Assembly (NCBI GenBank): GCA_964537505.1
Contig: CAZICK010000001.1
Span: 1 to 64,000, forward strand
Source: DAINBT01 sp036732785
GTDB lineage: Bacteria > Planctomycetota > Phycisphaerae > Sedimentisphaerales > SM23-30
Direction: 5' to 3'
DNA length: 64,000 bases
The position numbers were made by a program, and so were the translations under genes. Positions 18,534 through 26,730 of the stretch are shown here, in pieces. Numbering within the stretch: the first letter of the stretch is position 1; each line of letters opens with the position of its first letter. The notes beneath the pieces were generated by a model. The model saw only the letters and a list, made by a program, of their open reading frames with translations. It ran no database searches and was not told the DNA's origin.

Positions 18534-19655
18534 TTACTGACCACGTCCACTAAGGCACAATCCGAACGCCACCGCCCAATCCGAGTTAATCTGCTGATCG
18601 TCCAGATCGCTATGACTGCCTGTTCGGCTGGACGCCTCGATACGCGCCAGAGGATCGCCCAACTGAGCTGGTAAACCCAAGCCTTGCGCCAAACGCTGAC
18701 ATAACTGCCGGTCCTTAGCCTTACCACCAACAAAAATCACCTTCTCCACCGGCTGATTGTCGAACATCAAATCATGATAACGAATGCAGCTAAGCACTTC
18801 CGTAACCAGATTCTGCAAAACCGGTTGAGCAGTTGATTTCACTGTTGGTTCATTCCCCACGACCTGGCTTTCTTCGCCCTGACTTTCCTCCTCGATCACC
18901 GTTACGCAGGACGACCCTGATTCTTGTAAAGCATTTGTTGACTTTGTCTTCGCGACAAACGACGTGTTTGTGGATACATCGTTCCAGATTTGAGCGACCA
19001 GATTGACGGTACGGCAAAATACCATTTTCGACCCATGCGCCACTACCACCTTCGTACAACTATGACCTAAATCAACCAGCATCATAGCATGATTCTGCTG
19101 ATCCGAGCGACCATCCAAAAGAGAAAAACCATTCACCAAAGCACACGCCTCGACGTTAATGGAATCGATCTCGATCTTTGACTGTTCGACAAGATGCAGA
19201 TGCTGTTGTACCACATTTCGCGAGGCCGCCATCAGAATAACTTCCTGCTTAGCCTGTTCGTTCTCATAAACCTCACCTACTGTGATATGACGTATTAGTG
19301 CTCCGGCAACGTCGAATGGCAGTTTCTCCTGGGCTTCCCATCTCAGAGCCTGTTCCAATTGTTTTTCTTCCATCTTGGGTAACCGTAAATGCTGGATCAG
19401 CATAGTATGGGCGGGCATGCAGCTAACCGCCCTTTTGCCTTTGAACGGTTTGGCTGTCAATAATTCTTTGATATTTGTAATGTACCATTTTTGCAGACCT
19501 AACAGATCGCCTCGGAGGTCTTTAGGAACCTCTGCCTTCGCCGCCGCTATCAGCTCCAGCTTGCCTGCCACCCTGGCCAACTGAATAATCTTCAGACTAA
19601 AGCTGCCCAGATCAATCCCGATAGGGAATACTTTTTTTCGTAATAAATTCAACAT
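18534..19655 (-). CDS. pilM: Type IV pilus actin-like ATPase PilM
   Basis: A 373-residue cytoplasmic protein of the actin-like ATPase family and first gene of the pilus operon. The N-terminal GIDLGSFSLKIIQL is the phosphate-1 loop; MLVDLGHSCTKVVV (about residues 190-205) is phosphate-2; and VIFVGGKAKDRQLCQRLAQGLG is the adenosine loop. The central LRWEAQEKLPFDV is a strong PilM signature. PilM binds the PilN N-terminus and couples the motor to the alignment complex. Residues around 235-275 form a Ser/Glu-rich insert absent from short PilM proteins. Upstream (19656-20027) I see no gene and no clear promoter. Confidence 0.92.
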   Translation of the reverse strand: MLNLLRKKVFPIGIDLGSFSLKIIQLARVAGKLELIAAAKAEVPKDLRGDLLGLQKWYITNIKELLTAKPFKGKRAVSCMPAHTMLIQHLRLPKMEEKQLEQALRWEAQEKLPFDVAGALIRHITVGEVYENEQAKQEVILMAASRNVVQQHLHLVEQSKIEIDSINVEACALVNGFSLLDGRSDQQNHAMMLVDLGHSCTKVVVAHGSKMVFCRTVNLVAQIWNDVSTNTSFVAKTKSTNALQESGSSCVTVIEEESQGEESQVVGNEPTVKSTAQPVLQNLVTEVLSCIRYHDLMFDNQPVEKVIFVGGKAKDRQLCQRLAQGLGLPAQLGDPLARIEASSRTGSHSDLDDQQINSDWAVAFGLCLSGRGQ

Positions 19656-20027
19656 TCAACTGCAATTGCCTCGACTACCACTACAAATTTAATACCCATA
19701 CTGAATAAAATTGCCAAATACCGTGATATCCATTGATATTGACGTCATCCATTGGGTATAGTCCTGGAAAATCAAATAGTTGTGTTAACTCCCACTTCCT
19801 TTCTTTTATCCCTGGTTATCGCCTTTTTTACTATCCATCACAAGAAACATAAAATACAACCCCCAAACGGTCAACCCATTTGACCGAATTACTTCTATTT
19901 ATCTATTTTATCTGACCTGCTATTTCCCCTGCAACAGACCCATCACCTCCAACCCCTACAACCGTCCCAAACAACATTTCCCCGAAAACCACCCCTGTTC
20001 TAACTTTGCGTATAAGCAACACACAAG

Positions 20028-20243
20028 AAAAAAGTGCGAAGATCTTCACCCTCTTCGTGTGGATATCCAAGATTGCCCTCGCTCATCACAACAGATTTGA
20101 CGTTGTGTTTCTTGAAAAAGGCCTTGGTCTCACGCAAGACTTTTTGATCGCCTTTGGGTTTTGTCCCCACCCAGCGATCCAGGATCGATACCCGATTTCT
20201 TCATGTCCTCAACTGGCATACGCTCCAGGTGTTTCAGGGCTCA
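20028..20243 (-). pseudogene. Frameshifted gene remnant of unknown family
   Basis: On the minus strand one frame encodes a plausible peptide beginning LKHLERMPVEDMKKSGIDP. After a frame change it continues ILDRWVGTKPKGDQKVLRET and then KAFFKKHNVKSVVMSEGNLG and HEEGEDLRTFF. The two halves look like one protein split by a frameshift, cut at both ends. A stop lies just before the first half. I do not recognise the family. The adjoining stretch 19656-20027 is AT-rich with no supported feature. Confidence 0.35.
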
Positions 20244-20251
20244 AAAAAAAC

Positions 20252-20279
20252 TTGACAGCAGCACAAAATTGGGTACAAT
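20252..20279 (+). promoter_or_regulatory. Sigma-70-type promoter upstream of the LamG/esterase genes
   Basis: A perfect TTGACA (20252-20257) and TACAAT (20274-20279) are 16 bases apart; the predicted start is near 20286. It would drive the remnant at 20424 and then the large LamG gene at 20680. Confidence 0.65.
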
Positions 20280-20423
20280 CAGGATGGCTGGTTTGTTGCT
20301 TCACTAAGAGGCAAGTCCTTCTTTTGCAGGCACTTAATAAAAACCGCGGTTGTAATTGTTTTTACTCCGCCTCATAGAGGCTTTCGATTGTGGCGATTGC
20401 CATAGAGGAGAAAAGACGTAAAA

Positions 20424-20639
20424 GTGGAGAAAAAACAGTCGTTAAATAAGGTGCTTATTGTGATACTGACTGTTCTGGCGGTTGGGCAGGCGGTTTTGGT
20501 TGGGCGGGCTGTGGGTGGCCCGTTAAAGATTTTCATTCCGGCCGGCCGATCCAACATGCAAGCGGTTGCATTACTGGGTGGTGTTCGGATTTATAATTAT
20601 GCGCTTAGCAAGGAAGATATCCAGTCTCTGGCGAATTAA
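20424..20639 (+). pseudogene. Internal-deletion remnant of a LamG/sialate-O-acetylesterase gene
   Basis: A 71-codon frame starting with GTG (AGGAG upstream) that joins three pieces: a signal-peptide-like N-terminus, the start of an SGNH esterase domain (KIFIPAGRSNMQ, compare KVIFAAGQSNMV in the neighbouring gene), and the very end of a LamG domain (GGVRIYNYALSKEDIQSLA, compare the final residues of the neighbouring gene). Everything in between is missing. The simplest reading is a relative of the downstream gene that lost its middle by deletion. If translated it would be a short secreted peptide without a fold. Confidence 0.6.
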
Positions 20640-20679
20640 TGACGAAACTAAAAACATTTCAACATTCGGAGGTGTGATT

Positions 20680-23600
20680 ATGTACAGGAACAGAAAGACA
20701 AAAATGACTTGTGTTTGGGCAGTGCTGTTCTTACTTTGGATGTTTGTTTCCAGTGTCTCTGCGGAGATTATCGATCCTGCCGAACAGGAACCGATAGGAC
20801 CAACGTATATGAGTAATCTAATTTCACACTGGGCGTTTGATGAGTCGAGTGGTACGGTTGCGAGTGATCGTTGGGGTGATAACGACGGGACGCTTAGAGG
20901 TGATCCGACATGGCGGCCAGGTGATGGTAAGATTGGCGGTGCGCTGGAATTTGACGGGGTCGGTGATTATGTGGAAGTCGTAGGCTACAAAGGTGTTAGC
21001 GGGTGGACTCCTCGAACCGTAACCGCATGGGTAAGGGTCGAATCAGATGCACCGGGTCTATCGATTGTGCGTTGGGGTACGCTGGCAGTCAATGGTGGCC
21101 TATGGTCTAATGTAATCAACGCCGACGGCAAACTCCGAGTTGCCGTGTTGGGCGGCAGCGTTGTCGGTGATACGGATATAGGTGATAATACATGGCATCA
21201 TGTAGCGGTTGTGTTGCCGAACAAAGAGGATGTGAAAGTCGAAGATATACTTCTTTATGTGGATGGCGAGCAGGAAGATACCACCATCACCTATGGCGCC
21301 CAGGCAATCGACACCGGTATCGATATGAATGTTTTGATTTCTTTAGATGGTTCCGTTGGTTTGCTGGATGATGTTCGGATTTATAACTGTGCGTTGAGCG
21401 AGGAGGAGATTGGAACGCTTGATATTCCGAGAGTCCAGTTTGTTCAGTCAACATCTTCGGTTATGGAAGGAGACAGCGTGAATATAGACGTTGTCTTGAA
21501 TATGGCTCTTGGCGCTACCGCTACCGTAAATTATACGACTACGGATAACAATGCGGATTCTTCTGACTATTCGCCTCATCTTGCTGCGGGGATTTTGACT
21601 TTCGATCCCGGCGTAACTTCTCAGCCTATCAGTTTCACCATAACCGATGATACCTCCGCAGAACTCAAAGAGGCCTTCACTGTTACGCTGTCGAATCCTT
21701 CCGGGCCTGGACTTGTTTTAGGTGCCGCCGAACATCGATGCGTGATTCAGGCCAGTGAACAGCCCATTAAGGTTATATTTGCCGCCGGCCAGTCAAATAT
21801 GGTCGGCAACGGCAGCAATAGCCAACTGCCCTACATTACAGGCAGCCTTTTGGCTGACGATGTTCAGGGCGATCTGCCTTATCCGTCTATCCTGGCAGAG
21901 ACACGTCAAGATGTGATTATGGATGTGGAAGCGGACAGCAATAAAGGTATCGGATATCTGCGACCCGGTTGGGGGTATTCAGGCGGGAATTTTGGTCCGG
22001 AACTTTCATTTGGACATTTGGTTGGCCCGTGGGCCGATCAGAAAGTGCTCATTTTCAAACGTTGCCAAGGTGGATCGACTCTGAGTTGGCCAGATAACGG
22101 CAATGGCTACTGGCTTTCTCCCACGGCGTCGGCCCGTACAGGCAATCCCGTAGGAAATCATTACACCAATCTGGTTGACGATTTCAATGCCCGCATTGCA
22201 AACCTGGAAGGACTGCCCGGATATGATGGCGGCGGCTATGAGATAGCCGGGTTCCTGTGGTTCCAGGGTGAAAATGACAGCATGGATATGTTCCGAGTTG
22301 AACAATACCAAGAAAATTTGCTGGACCTGATCTCCGACCTGAGAAACGATTTCAACGCTCCCGATATGCCATTTATGATCGCTCGCATTCATTCTGCGGC
22401 CAAGTCGCCATGGACCTATGCTTCGCTGATTTGGGAGGCCGAATTATATGCTGATGATAATGTGGTTAATGTTGCTTCGTTTGCGACCAGTGATCTGAGC
22501 GCCGGGTATCACTATCAAGAAGATGGACCACTCCCGCAATCGGCTGATTATGTTACGATGGGTGCCAGATTTGCCCAAATTATCACGCCATATCTGGCCA
22601 ACGGAATAGTAGTTTCGATGGACATGGAGGATAATTATGGTTTCTACGGTTCGCCCGTGGGTGATCCAACATTTGTTGGCGATGCGCCACGGAGCAGTAA
22701 AGCATTGGAATTTGATGGCGATGATTCAGTTGAATTACAGGATTTCACCGGTGTTGTGGGTATGAGATCACGAACCTGCGCCATCTGGATCAAGACCTCG
22801 GCGGATGGCCAGATTATAAGCTGGGGCGGCGACGGCGCCGGCGAAAAATGGCAGATCAGTATCCAGTCGGGGCATCTGTATGTGGATGTCGGCGGTGGTC
22901 ACATCGAAGGTTCTGTTAGTGTTACCGATGGCGAATGGCATCACGTCGCGGTCGTATCCGAAGCCGTGGAAGTTGGCAGCCCCCTTGCCTGGCAGCAACT
23001 TACCGACAATATTAATCTGTATGTGGATGTCAAAGTTGATAGCGGTAGTACGTTTGTTTCACAAAGTATCGCTACGACCGATGTGGGTAACGTTATAATA
23101 GGTGATGGTTTTGTCGGCGTGTTGGATGATGTGAAGATATTTGACATTGCCCTAAACGGCGGTGAGGTTGCCATGCTGGCCGGCGTCTTACTTAGCCCAG
23201 TGGACGGCGATTTGGATTTGAACGGTTATGTTAACATAGCCGACTTTGCCGCCTTTGCTGCACACTGGCTACAGACTGACTGTGACTTGATCAACAGTTT
23301 TTGTGGCGGAGCCAACATCGATCTGATTAATGACGTCGATCTGGATGATCTGCTTCTCCTGGCTAGGAATTGGCTGGAAGGAGTTCCGCGTCTGCTGGTG
23401 GCGCGATGGAGACTGGATGAATCGAGTGGTACGATTGCCAGTGATAGCGCGGGTGGTAATGACGGGACACTTAACGGGGATCCGACGTGGCGGCCGGGTG
23501 ATGGGAAGATTGGCGGTGCGCTGGAATTTGACGGGGTCGGTGATTATGTGGAAGTCGAAGGTTACAAAGGCGTTAGCGGGTCGAAACCTCGAAGCGTGAC

Positions 23601-24012
23601 CGCATGGGTAAGGGCCGAATCAAATGGATCAGGTCTATCGATTGTGCGTTGGGGTACGCTGGGAATCAACGGTAGCCTATGGTCTAATGTGATCAACGCC
23701 GCCGGCAACCTCCGAGCCGCCGTGGTTGGCGGCAGCGTTGTCGGTGATACAGTTGTAAACGATGATACTTGGCATCATGTAGCGATTGTCTTGCCGGACA
23801 AAGAGGATGTGAAAGTCGAAGATATACTGCTTTATGTAGATGGCGAGCAAGAAGATACCACCATCAGCCTTGGCAGCCAGACAATCGACACCGGCGTCGA
23901 TATGGATGTCTTGATTTCTTTAGATGGTTCCGTTGGTCTGCTGGATGATGTTCGGATTTATAATTATGCGCTGAGCGAGGAGGAGATTGGGTCGCTGGCT
24001 GGTGTGTTGTGA
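20680..24012 (+). CDS. Large secreted LamG / Calx-beta / SGNH esterase protein with dockerin-like segment
   Basis: A 1110-residue exported protein. The ATG at 20680 follows CGGAGG. Order: signal peptide (1-28), LamG domain 1 (about 45-245), Calx-beta (about 252-360), a sialate-O-acetylesterase-like SGNH domain (about 362-640; FAAGQSNM with the Ser, later WFQGENDS), LamG 2 (about 645-835), a dockerin-like segment with Asp/Asn loops (GDLDLNGYVNIADF and NDVDLDDLLLLARNWL, about 838-900), and LamG 3 (905 to end). Such proteins bind and deacetylate polysaccharides outside the cell. LamG 1 and 3 are near-identical. The segment where a catalytic DxxH is expected reads EDGPLPQ, so the esterase His is not evident. 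No PEP-CTERM tail is present. Confidence 0.88.
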   Translation: MYRNRKTKMTCVWAVLFLLWMFVSSVSAEIIDPAEQEPIGPTYMSNLISHWAFDESSGTVASDRWGDNDGTLRGDPTWRPGDGKIGGALEFDGVGDYVEVVGYKGVSGWTPRTVTAWVRVESDAPGLSIVRWGTLAVNGGLWSNVINADGKLRVAVLGGSVVGDTDIGDNTWHHVAVVLPNKEDVKVEDILLYVDGEQEDTTITYGAQAIDTGIDMNVLISLDGSVGLLDDVRIYNCALSEEEIGTLDIPRVQFVQSTSSVMEGDSVNIDVVLNMALGATATVNYTTTDNNADSSDYSPHLAAGILTFDPGVTSQPISFTITDDTSAELKEAFTVTLSNPSGPGLVLGAAEHRCVIQASEQPIKVIFAAGQSNMVGNGSNSQLPYITGSLLADDVQGDLPYPSILAETRQDVIMDVEADSNKGIGYLRPGWGYSGGNFGPELSFGHLVGPWADQKVLIFKRCQGGSTLSWPDNGNGYWLSPTASARTGNPVGNHYTNLVDDFNARIANLEGLPGYDGGGYEIAGFLWFQGENDSMDMFRVEQYQENLLDLISDLRNDFNAPDMPFMIARIHSAAKSPWTYASLIWEAELYADDNVVNVASFATSDLSAGYHYQEDGPLPQSADYVTMGARFAQIITPYLANGIVVSMDMEDNYGFYGSPVGDPTFVGDAPRSSKALEFDGDDSVELQDFTGVVGMRSRTCAIWIKTSADGQIISWGGDGAGEKWQISIQSGHLYVDVGGGHIEGSVSVTDGEWHHVAVVSEAVEVGSPLAWQQLTDNINLYVDVKVDSGSTFVSQSIATTDVGNVIIGDGFVGVLDDVKIFDIALNGGEVAMLAGVLLSPVDGDLDLNGYVNIADFAAFAAHWLQTDCDLINSFCGGANIDLINDVDLDDLLLLARNWLEGVPRLLVARWRLDESSGTIASDSAGGNDGTLNGDPTWRPGDGKIGGALEFDGVGDYVEVEGYKGVSGSKPRSVTAWVRAESNGSGLSIVRWGTLGINGSLWSNVINAAGNLRAAVVGGSVVGDTVVNDDTWHHVAIVLPDKEDVKVEDILLYVDGEQEDTTISLGSQTIDTGVDMDVLISLDGSVGLLDDVRIYNYALSEEEIGSLAGVL
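20839..21413 (+). repeat. LamG module repeat, copy 1 (copy 2 at 23416-23990)
   Basis: The 575 bases encoding LamG 1 recur in the same gene at 23416-23990 with the same length and long identical runs, for example around GGAATTTGACGGGGTCGG and GATGTGAAAGTCGAAGATAT. High DNA-level identity including silent sites points to recent duplication or gene conversion within the gene. LamG 2 between them is clearly divergent. Confidence 0.85.
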
Positions 24013-24117
24013 CAGTGAGTGAATGATGTAAGAAGACATTAGCGATAATGAGTTTTCATATAAATGCCTCATGGCATGACGTCGCTGTGTTATTCGTAAC
24101 TCCTTATCAAAAAAAGA

Positions 24118-25109
24118 TAGGGATATATACTTCACTCAACCACCTCCTATGGGTGGTGGGTTGATCAACGTGGTGAAAGGAGTCGGTTCTACCTGGATAG
24201 CCTGCTGAGCCAGTCGATAGAACAATTTACCGCGGGATGCAGATTTGCGGCGATTGAATCTGAAGGTGAATTCATCGAGATAGTAATCCAGGTAGTCGTG
24301 CCCAACAGCTCCTTGATGGGTTCCCATTAACCAGCGTTTGAGAAGCGAGACAACGCGGTGCACTCTGGGTAGCAAATGTTCACCTTCGGATTGATGGCGT
24401 TGAACTTGTCGGTCGTGCAGATAGCCATCCAGACCCAGATAGGCATTCAGCCCGTCCGTCCGAACCGTATTGCCCGGTTCCACCACTTGGGCAATGAAAC
24501 CATGCAGAGTGTCTTTGGTCAAATCGGGCACACGTCGCAGGCGGATTCTTCCAATACCATCGCCATCCGCTTCAGCCGCCACGATGATTAGTGCTTTGTC
24601 CTCTGTCAAACGACCCGCCACACCCTTTTCTTCGCCACCCCAATAGCTCTCGTCGACCTCAACCAGGCCCCGCAGACGATCTCGACCAGGCCGAACCATA
24701 GCCCGTCGCAACTTGTGCAAGAGTGCCCATGCCGTCTTATAGCTACCTAACCCCAGCACCCGCTGAAGCCCGAGTGCACTGACGCCATTCTTCTGGGAGG
24801 TGACATACCACATTGCACGAAACCATGTGGTCAATGGCAAGTGGCTGTCTTGAAAAATCGTGCCTGCTGTTACCGAGGCCTGATACCGACATTGCTCACA
24901 CAACCACAATCCTTCCTTCATTGGCCAAGCTTCTCGACCTCCGCAGTGTGAACAAACGAATCCATCCGGCCATCGAAGTGAATACAAATATTTCCGACAA
25001 GCCTCGCTGGTAGAAAATCGCTGTTCTAACGCCTGAAGTGTCCGAGGATAATCTTCCATAGTATGAAATACCATAAGTTGGGTCAGGTTGAGTCAAGTAT
25101 ATATCCCTA
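24118..25109. mobile_element. IS1595-family insertion sequence (ISXO2-like)
   Basis: Terminal inverted repeats of 24 bases with one mismatch bound the element: 24118-24141 (starting TAGGGATATATACTT) and 25086-25109 on the other strand. A single transposase gene fills the interior, and its stop codon lies inside the left repeat. The element is about 992 bases. The flanks (AAAAAAGA on the left, AGTATGGA on the right) do not form the 8-base target duplication usual for this family, so one side has probably been rearranged or deleted since insertion. Confidence 0.85.
24136..25074 (-). CDS. IS1595-family transposase
   Basis: A 312-residue DDE-type transposase. The N-terminus has the helical YPRTLQALEQRFSTSEACRKYL segment and a zinc ribbon (CSHC near residue 40, then CEQC), followed by the ISXO2-like catalytic domain with VDESYWGG (first Asp), VRTDGLNAYLGL (second Asp), and the C-terminal YYLDEFTFRFNRRKS that ends the domain. 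All core motifs are intact, so the enzyme may be active. An in-frame ATG five codons in (25059) is an alternative start. The element has cut the adjacent gene at its 5' side. Confidence 0.92.
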   Translation of the reverse strand: MVFHTMEDYPRTLQALEQRFSTSEACRKYLYSLRWPDGFVCSHCGGREAWPMKEGLWLCEQCRYQASVTAGTIFQDSHLPLTTWFRAMWYVTSQKNGVSALGLQRVLGLGSYKTAWALLHKLRRAMVRPGRDRLRGLVEVDESYWGGEEKGVAGRLTEDKALIIVAAEADGDGIGRIRLRRVPDLTKDTLHGFIAQVVEPGNTVRTDGLNAYLGLDGYLHDRQVQRHQSEGEHLLPRVHRVVSLLKRWLMGTHQGAVGHDYLDYYLDEFTFRFNRRKSASRGKLFYRLAQQAIQVEPTPFTTLINPPPIGGG

Positions 25110-25112
25110 AGT

Positions 25113-25619
25113 ATGGATGATATTACGTTATATGGCCCTCATACCATGGAGCACAACGTAGGTATATTCTCGTTTACAGTAAAAAATCGGGATATCGCAG
25201 AAGTGGCAGACGATCTGGACAGACACAGCGGCATTATGGTGCGAGTCGGGCTTCATTGTTCACCATCTGCTCACAAATTGATCGGAACGTTTCCGCAAGG
25301 TACTATCAGGGCCAGCATCGGATACTATTCTACCGAAAAGGAGGCTAAATATCTCGTACGCTCGCTCAGAGATACATGTGCTGTTTCCGATGAACGCTGT
25401 ATTGTAATATTCCCATCCACATATTTCGCATTGCGGGCTGAACGGGCAGTCCAAGATGCCGGCATTCCCAGTCGAATGATTCCGGTGCCCCGGACGATAT
25501 CTCCGGACTGTAATATGGGTATGGAGGCCTCTATCCATCAAGGTAACCATCTCAAAATGATTCTTGAAACCGAGAACATTGAGTTCAATCTCGTGATACC
25601 CAGCGGAAACCCCCGGTGA
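25113..25619 (+). pseudogene. Truncated cysteine desulfurase-like aminotransferase fused to DUF3343
   Basis: The 168-codon frame begins 4 bases after the IS and corresponds to the last part of a class V aminotransferase (TLYGP, NVGIFSFTVKNRD, GIMVRVGLHCSPSAH, GTIRASIGYYSTEKE) joined to a DUF3343 domain (IVIFPSTYFALRAERAVQDAG, then SRMIPVPRTISPDCNMGM). The pyridoxal-phosphate lysine and the N-terminal two thirds are missing and are not found on the other side of the IS. The family knowledge used here: DUF3343 and this aminotransferase type occur beside selD and selenium-related genes. The fragment may still express the DUF3343 part. It lies just upstream of the formate dehydrogenase genes. Confidence 0.75.
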
Positions 25620-25639
25620 AAAAACAAGAATAATTGTTG

Positions 25640-25768
25640 ATGTTATGCCTCGTTTTCTTACAATCGAGAAAATTTAGCACAATTGACGATGGCGCCTATG
25701 GTTTCGAGTCATATAAGGGCATCTATGGCTGTGGATGTTGTGGTGTGTCTGAAATCATGGCGTATTGA
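25640..25768 (+). CDS. Possible small Cys-rich protein between DUF3343 remnant and fdhE
   Basis: A 42-residue frame (ATG at 25640, stop TGA at 25766-25768) whose C-terminal half, ESYKGIYGCGCCGVSEIMAY, has a Gly/Cys cluster (GCGCCG) followed by a short tail. Its ribosome-binding site is weak and the family is unknown to me. It could be a real redox or metal/chalcogen-binding peptide, the tail of a decayed gene, or chance. Confidence 0.25.
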   Translation: MLCLVFLQSRKFSTIDDGAYGFESYKGIYGCGCCGVSEIMAY

Positions 25769-25797
25769 GTTAGAACCTATTGTAAGCAAAGGAATTA

Positions 25798-26637
25798 ATG
25801 TTTCAAGACGAACAGAAAAACAGCGATGCCTGGGCGGCAGACTTCTCCCAGATGATAGAGGCGGTTTCTGGTAAACAGCTCTTGAACAATTTTCCCCTGC
25901 CAACGGACAAAGATCAGTTGCATCAGCTTCTGGAAGCGGGAAAATATTTGTTTGTTCCTCAAGAACTCGAGATTAACCAGCCGGTGTTGGAAGAATATTT
26001 TGAGTCATTGTTGATCACCTTGGGAAAAATCCTTCCAGACAAAGGTGAAGACCTGGACAACCTTGACCGGGCATACCGATCGGGGCAACTGCCTGCCCAG
26101 CAAATATTACGGGCAACCATAAGTAATTCCTGGAGCGAGTTGAAGGTTTGGTCTCAAAACTTTTCGATAGATGCCAATGTGTTGCAATTTGTATCCTTGA
26201 GCCTGGCCCGTCCATTTCGCCAGCAAATCGCCAAATCGTTTCTCGCTCATATCGACTTGTGGCTTTGGCATCAGGGGTTTTGCCCAATATGTGGCCATTG
26301 GCCGGTCCTGGGCAGACTCCTCTATAATGGCAAAAAGGAACTCTGGTGCTGCTGCTGCAGTACCAGATGGAACTTCGTCCGTATCGGTTGCAATTTTTGT
26401 AATAACAAAAACCATGATGATCTGGGCTTCCTCACCGTGGACGGTTATGATAAATACCGGATTTATGTCTGCGACAAGTGTAAAAGATATCAGAAGTTTT
26501 TTGTCTGTTCTGAAGATCAAAGCGGGGAAGAATTCGATTACGATAAAGAATATCTCTTGTCGGTTGAACTTGACCAGGCTGCAATTGGTGCCGGTTTTGT
26601 TGCTGAGCCTGTGGGAATGGTTTCAACCGCCAACTGA
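25798..26637 (+). CDS. fdhE: Formate dehydrogenase accessory protein FdhE
   Basis: A 279-residue cytoplasmic protein with the FdhE layout: a helical N-terminal domain of about 155 residues, then paired cysteine motifs (FCPICGHWP, LWCCCCSTRW, GCNFCNN, VCDKCKRY) that form rubredoxin-like metal sites. FdhE binds the catalytic subunit of respiratory formate dehydrogenase and is needed for its activity. The start follows AAAGGAATTA. It lies 93 bases upstream of the catalytic subunit gene, consistent with a common operon. The final CxxC-containing segment is followed by a short acidic tail. Confidence 0.88.
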   Translation: MFQDEQKNSDAWAADFSQMIEAVSGKQLLNNFPLPTDKDQLHQLLEAGKYLFVPQELEINQPVLEEYFESLLITLGKILPDKGEDLDNLDRAYRSGQLPAQQILRATISNSWSELKVWSQNFSIDANVLQFVSLSLARPFRQQIAKSFLAHIDLWLWHQGFCPICGHWPVLGRLLYNGKKELWCCCCSTRWNFVRIGCNFCNNKNHDDLGFLTVDGYDKYRIYVCDKCKRYQKFFVCSEDQSGEEFDYDKEYLLSVELDQAAIGAGFVAEPVGMVSTAN

Positions 26638-26730
26638 ACAACAATGAATGATGCAAAAAAATAAAAAAATGTCATTTCTCCAAAACGAAGTACGTCGTAT
26701 AAATCTTTGTTCTGTTACAAGGAGAATAAG

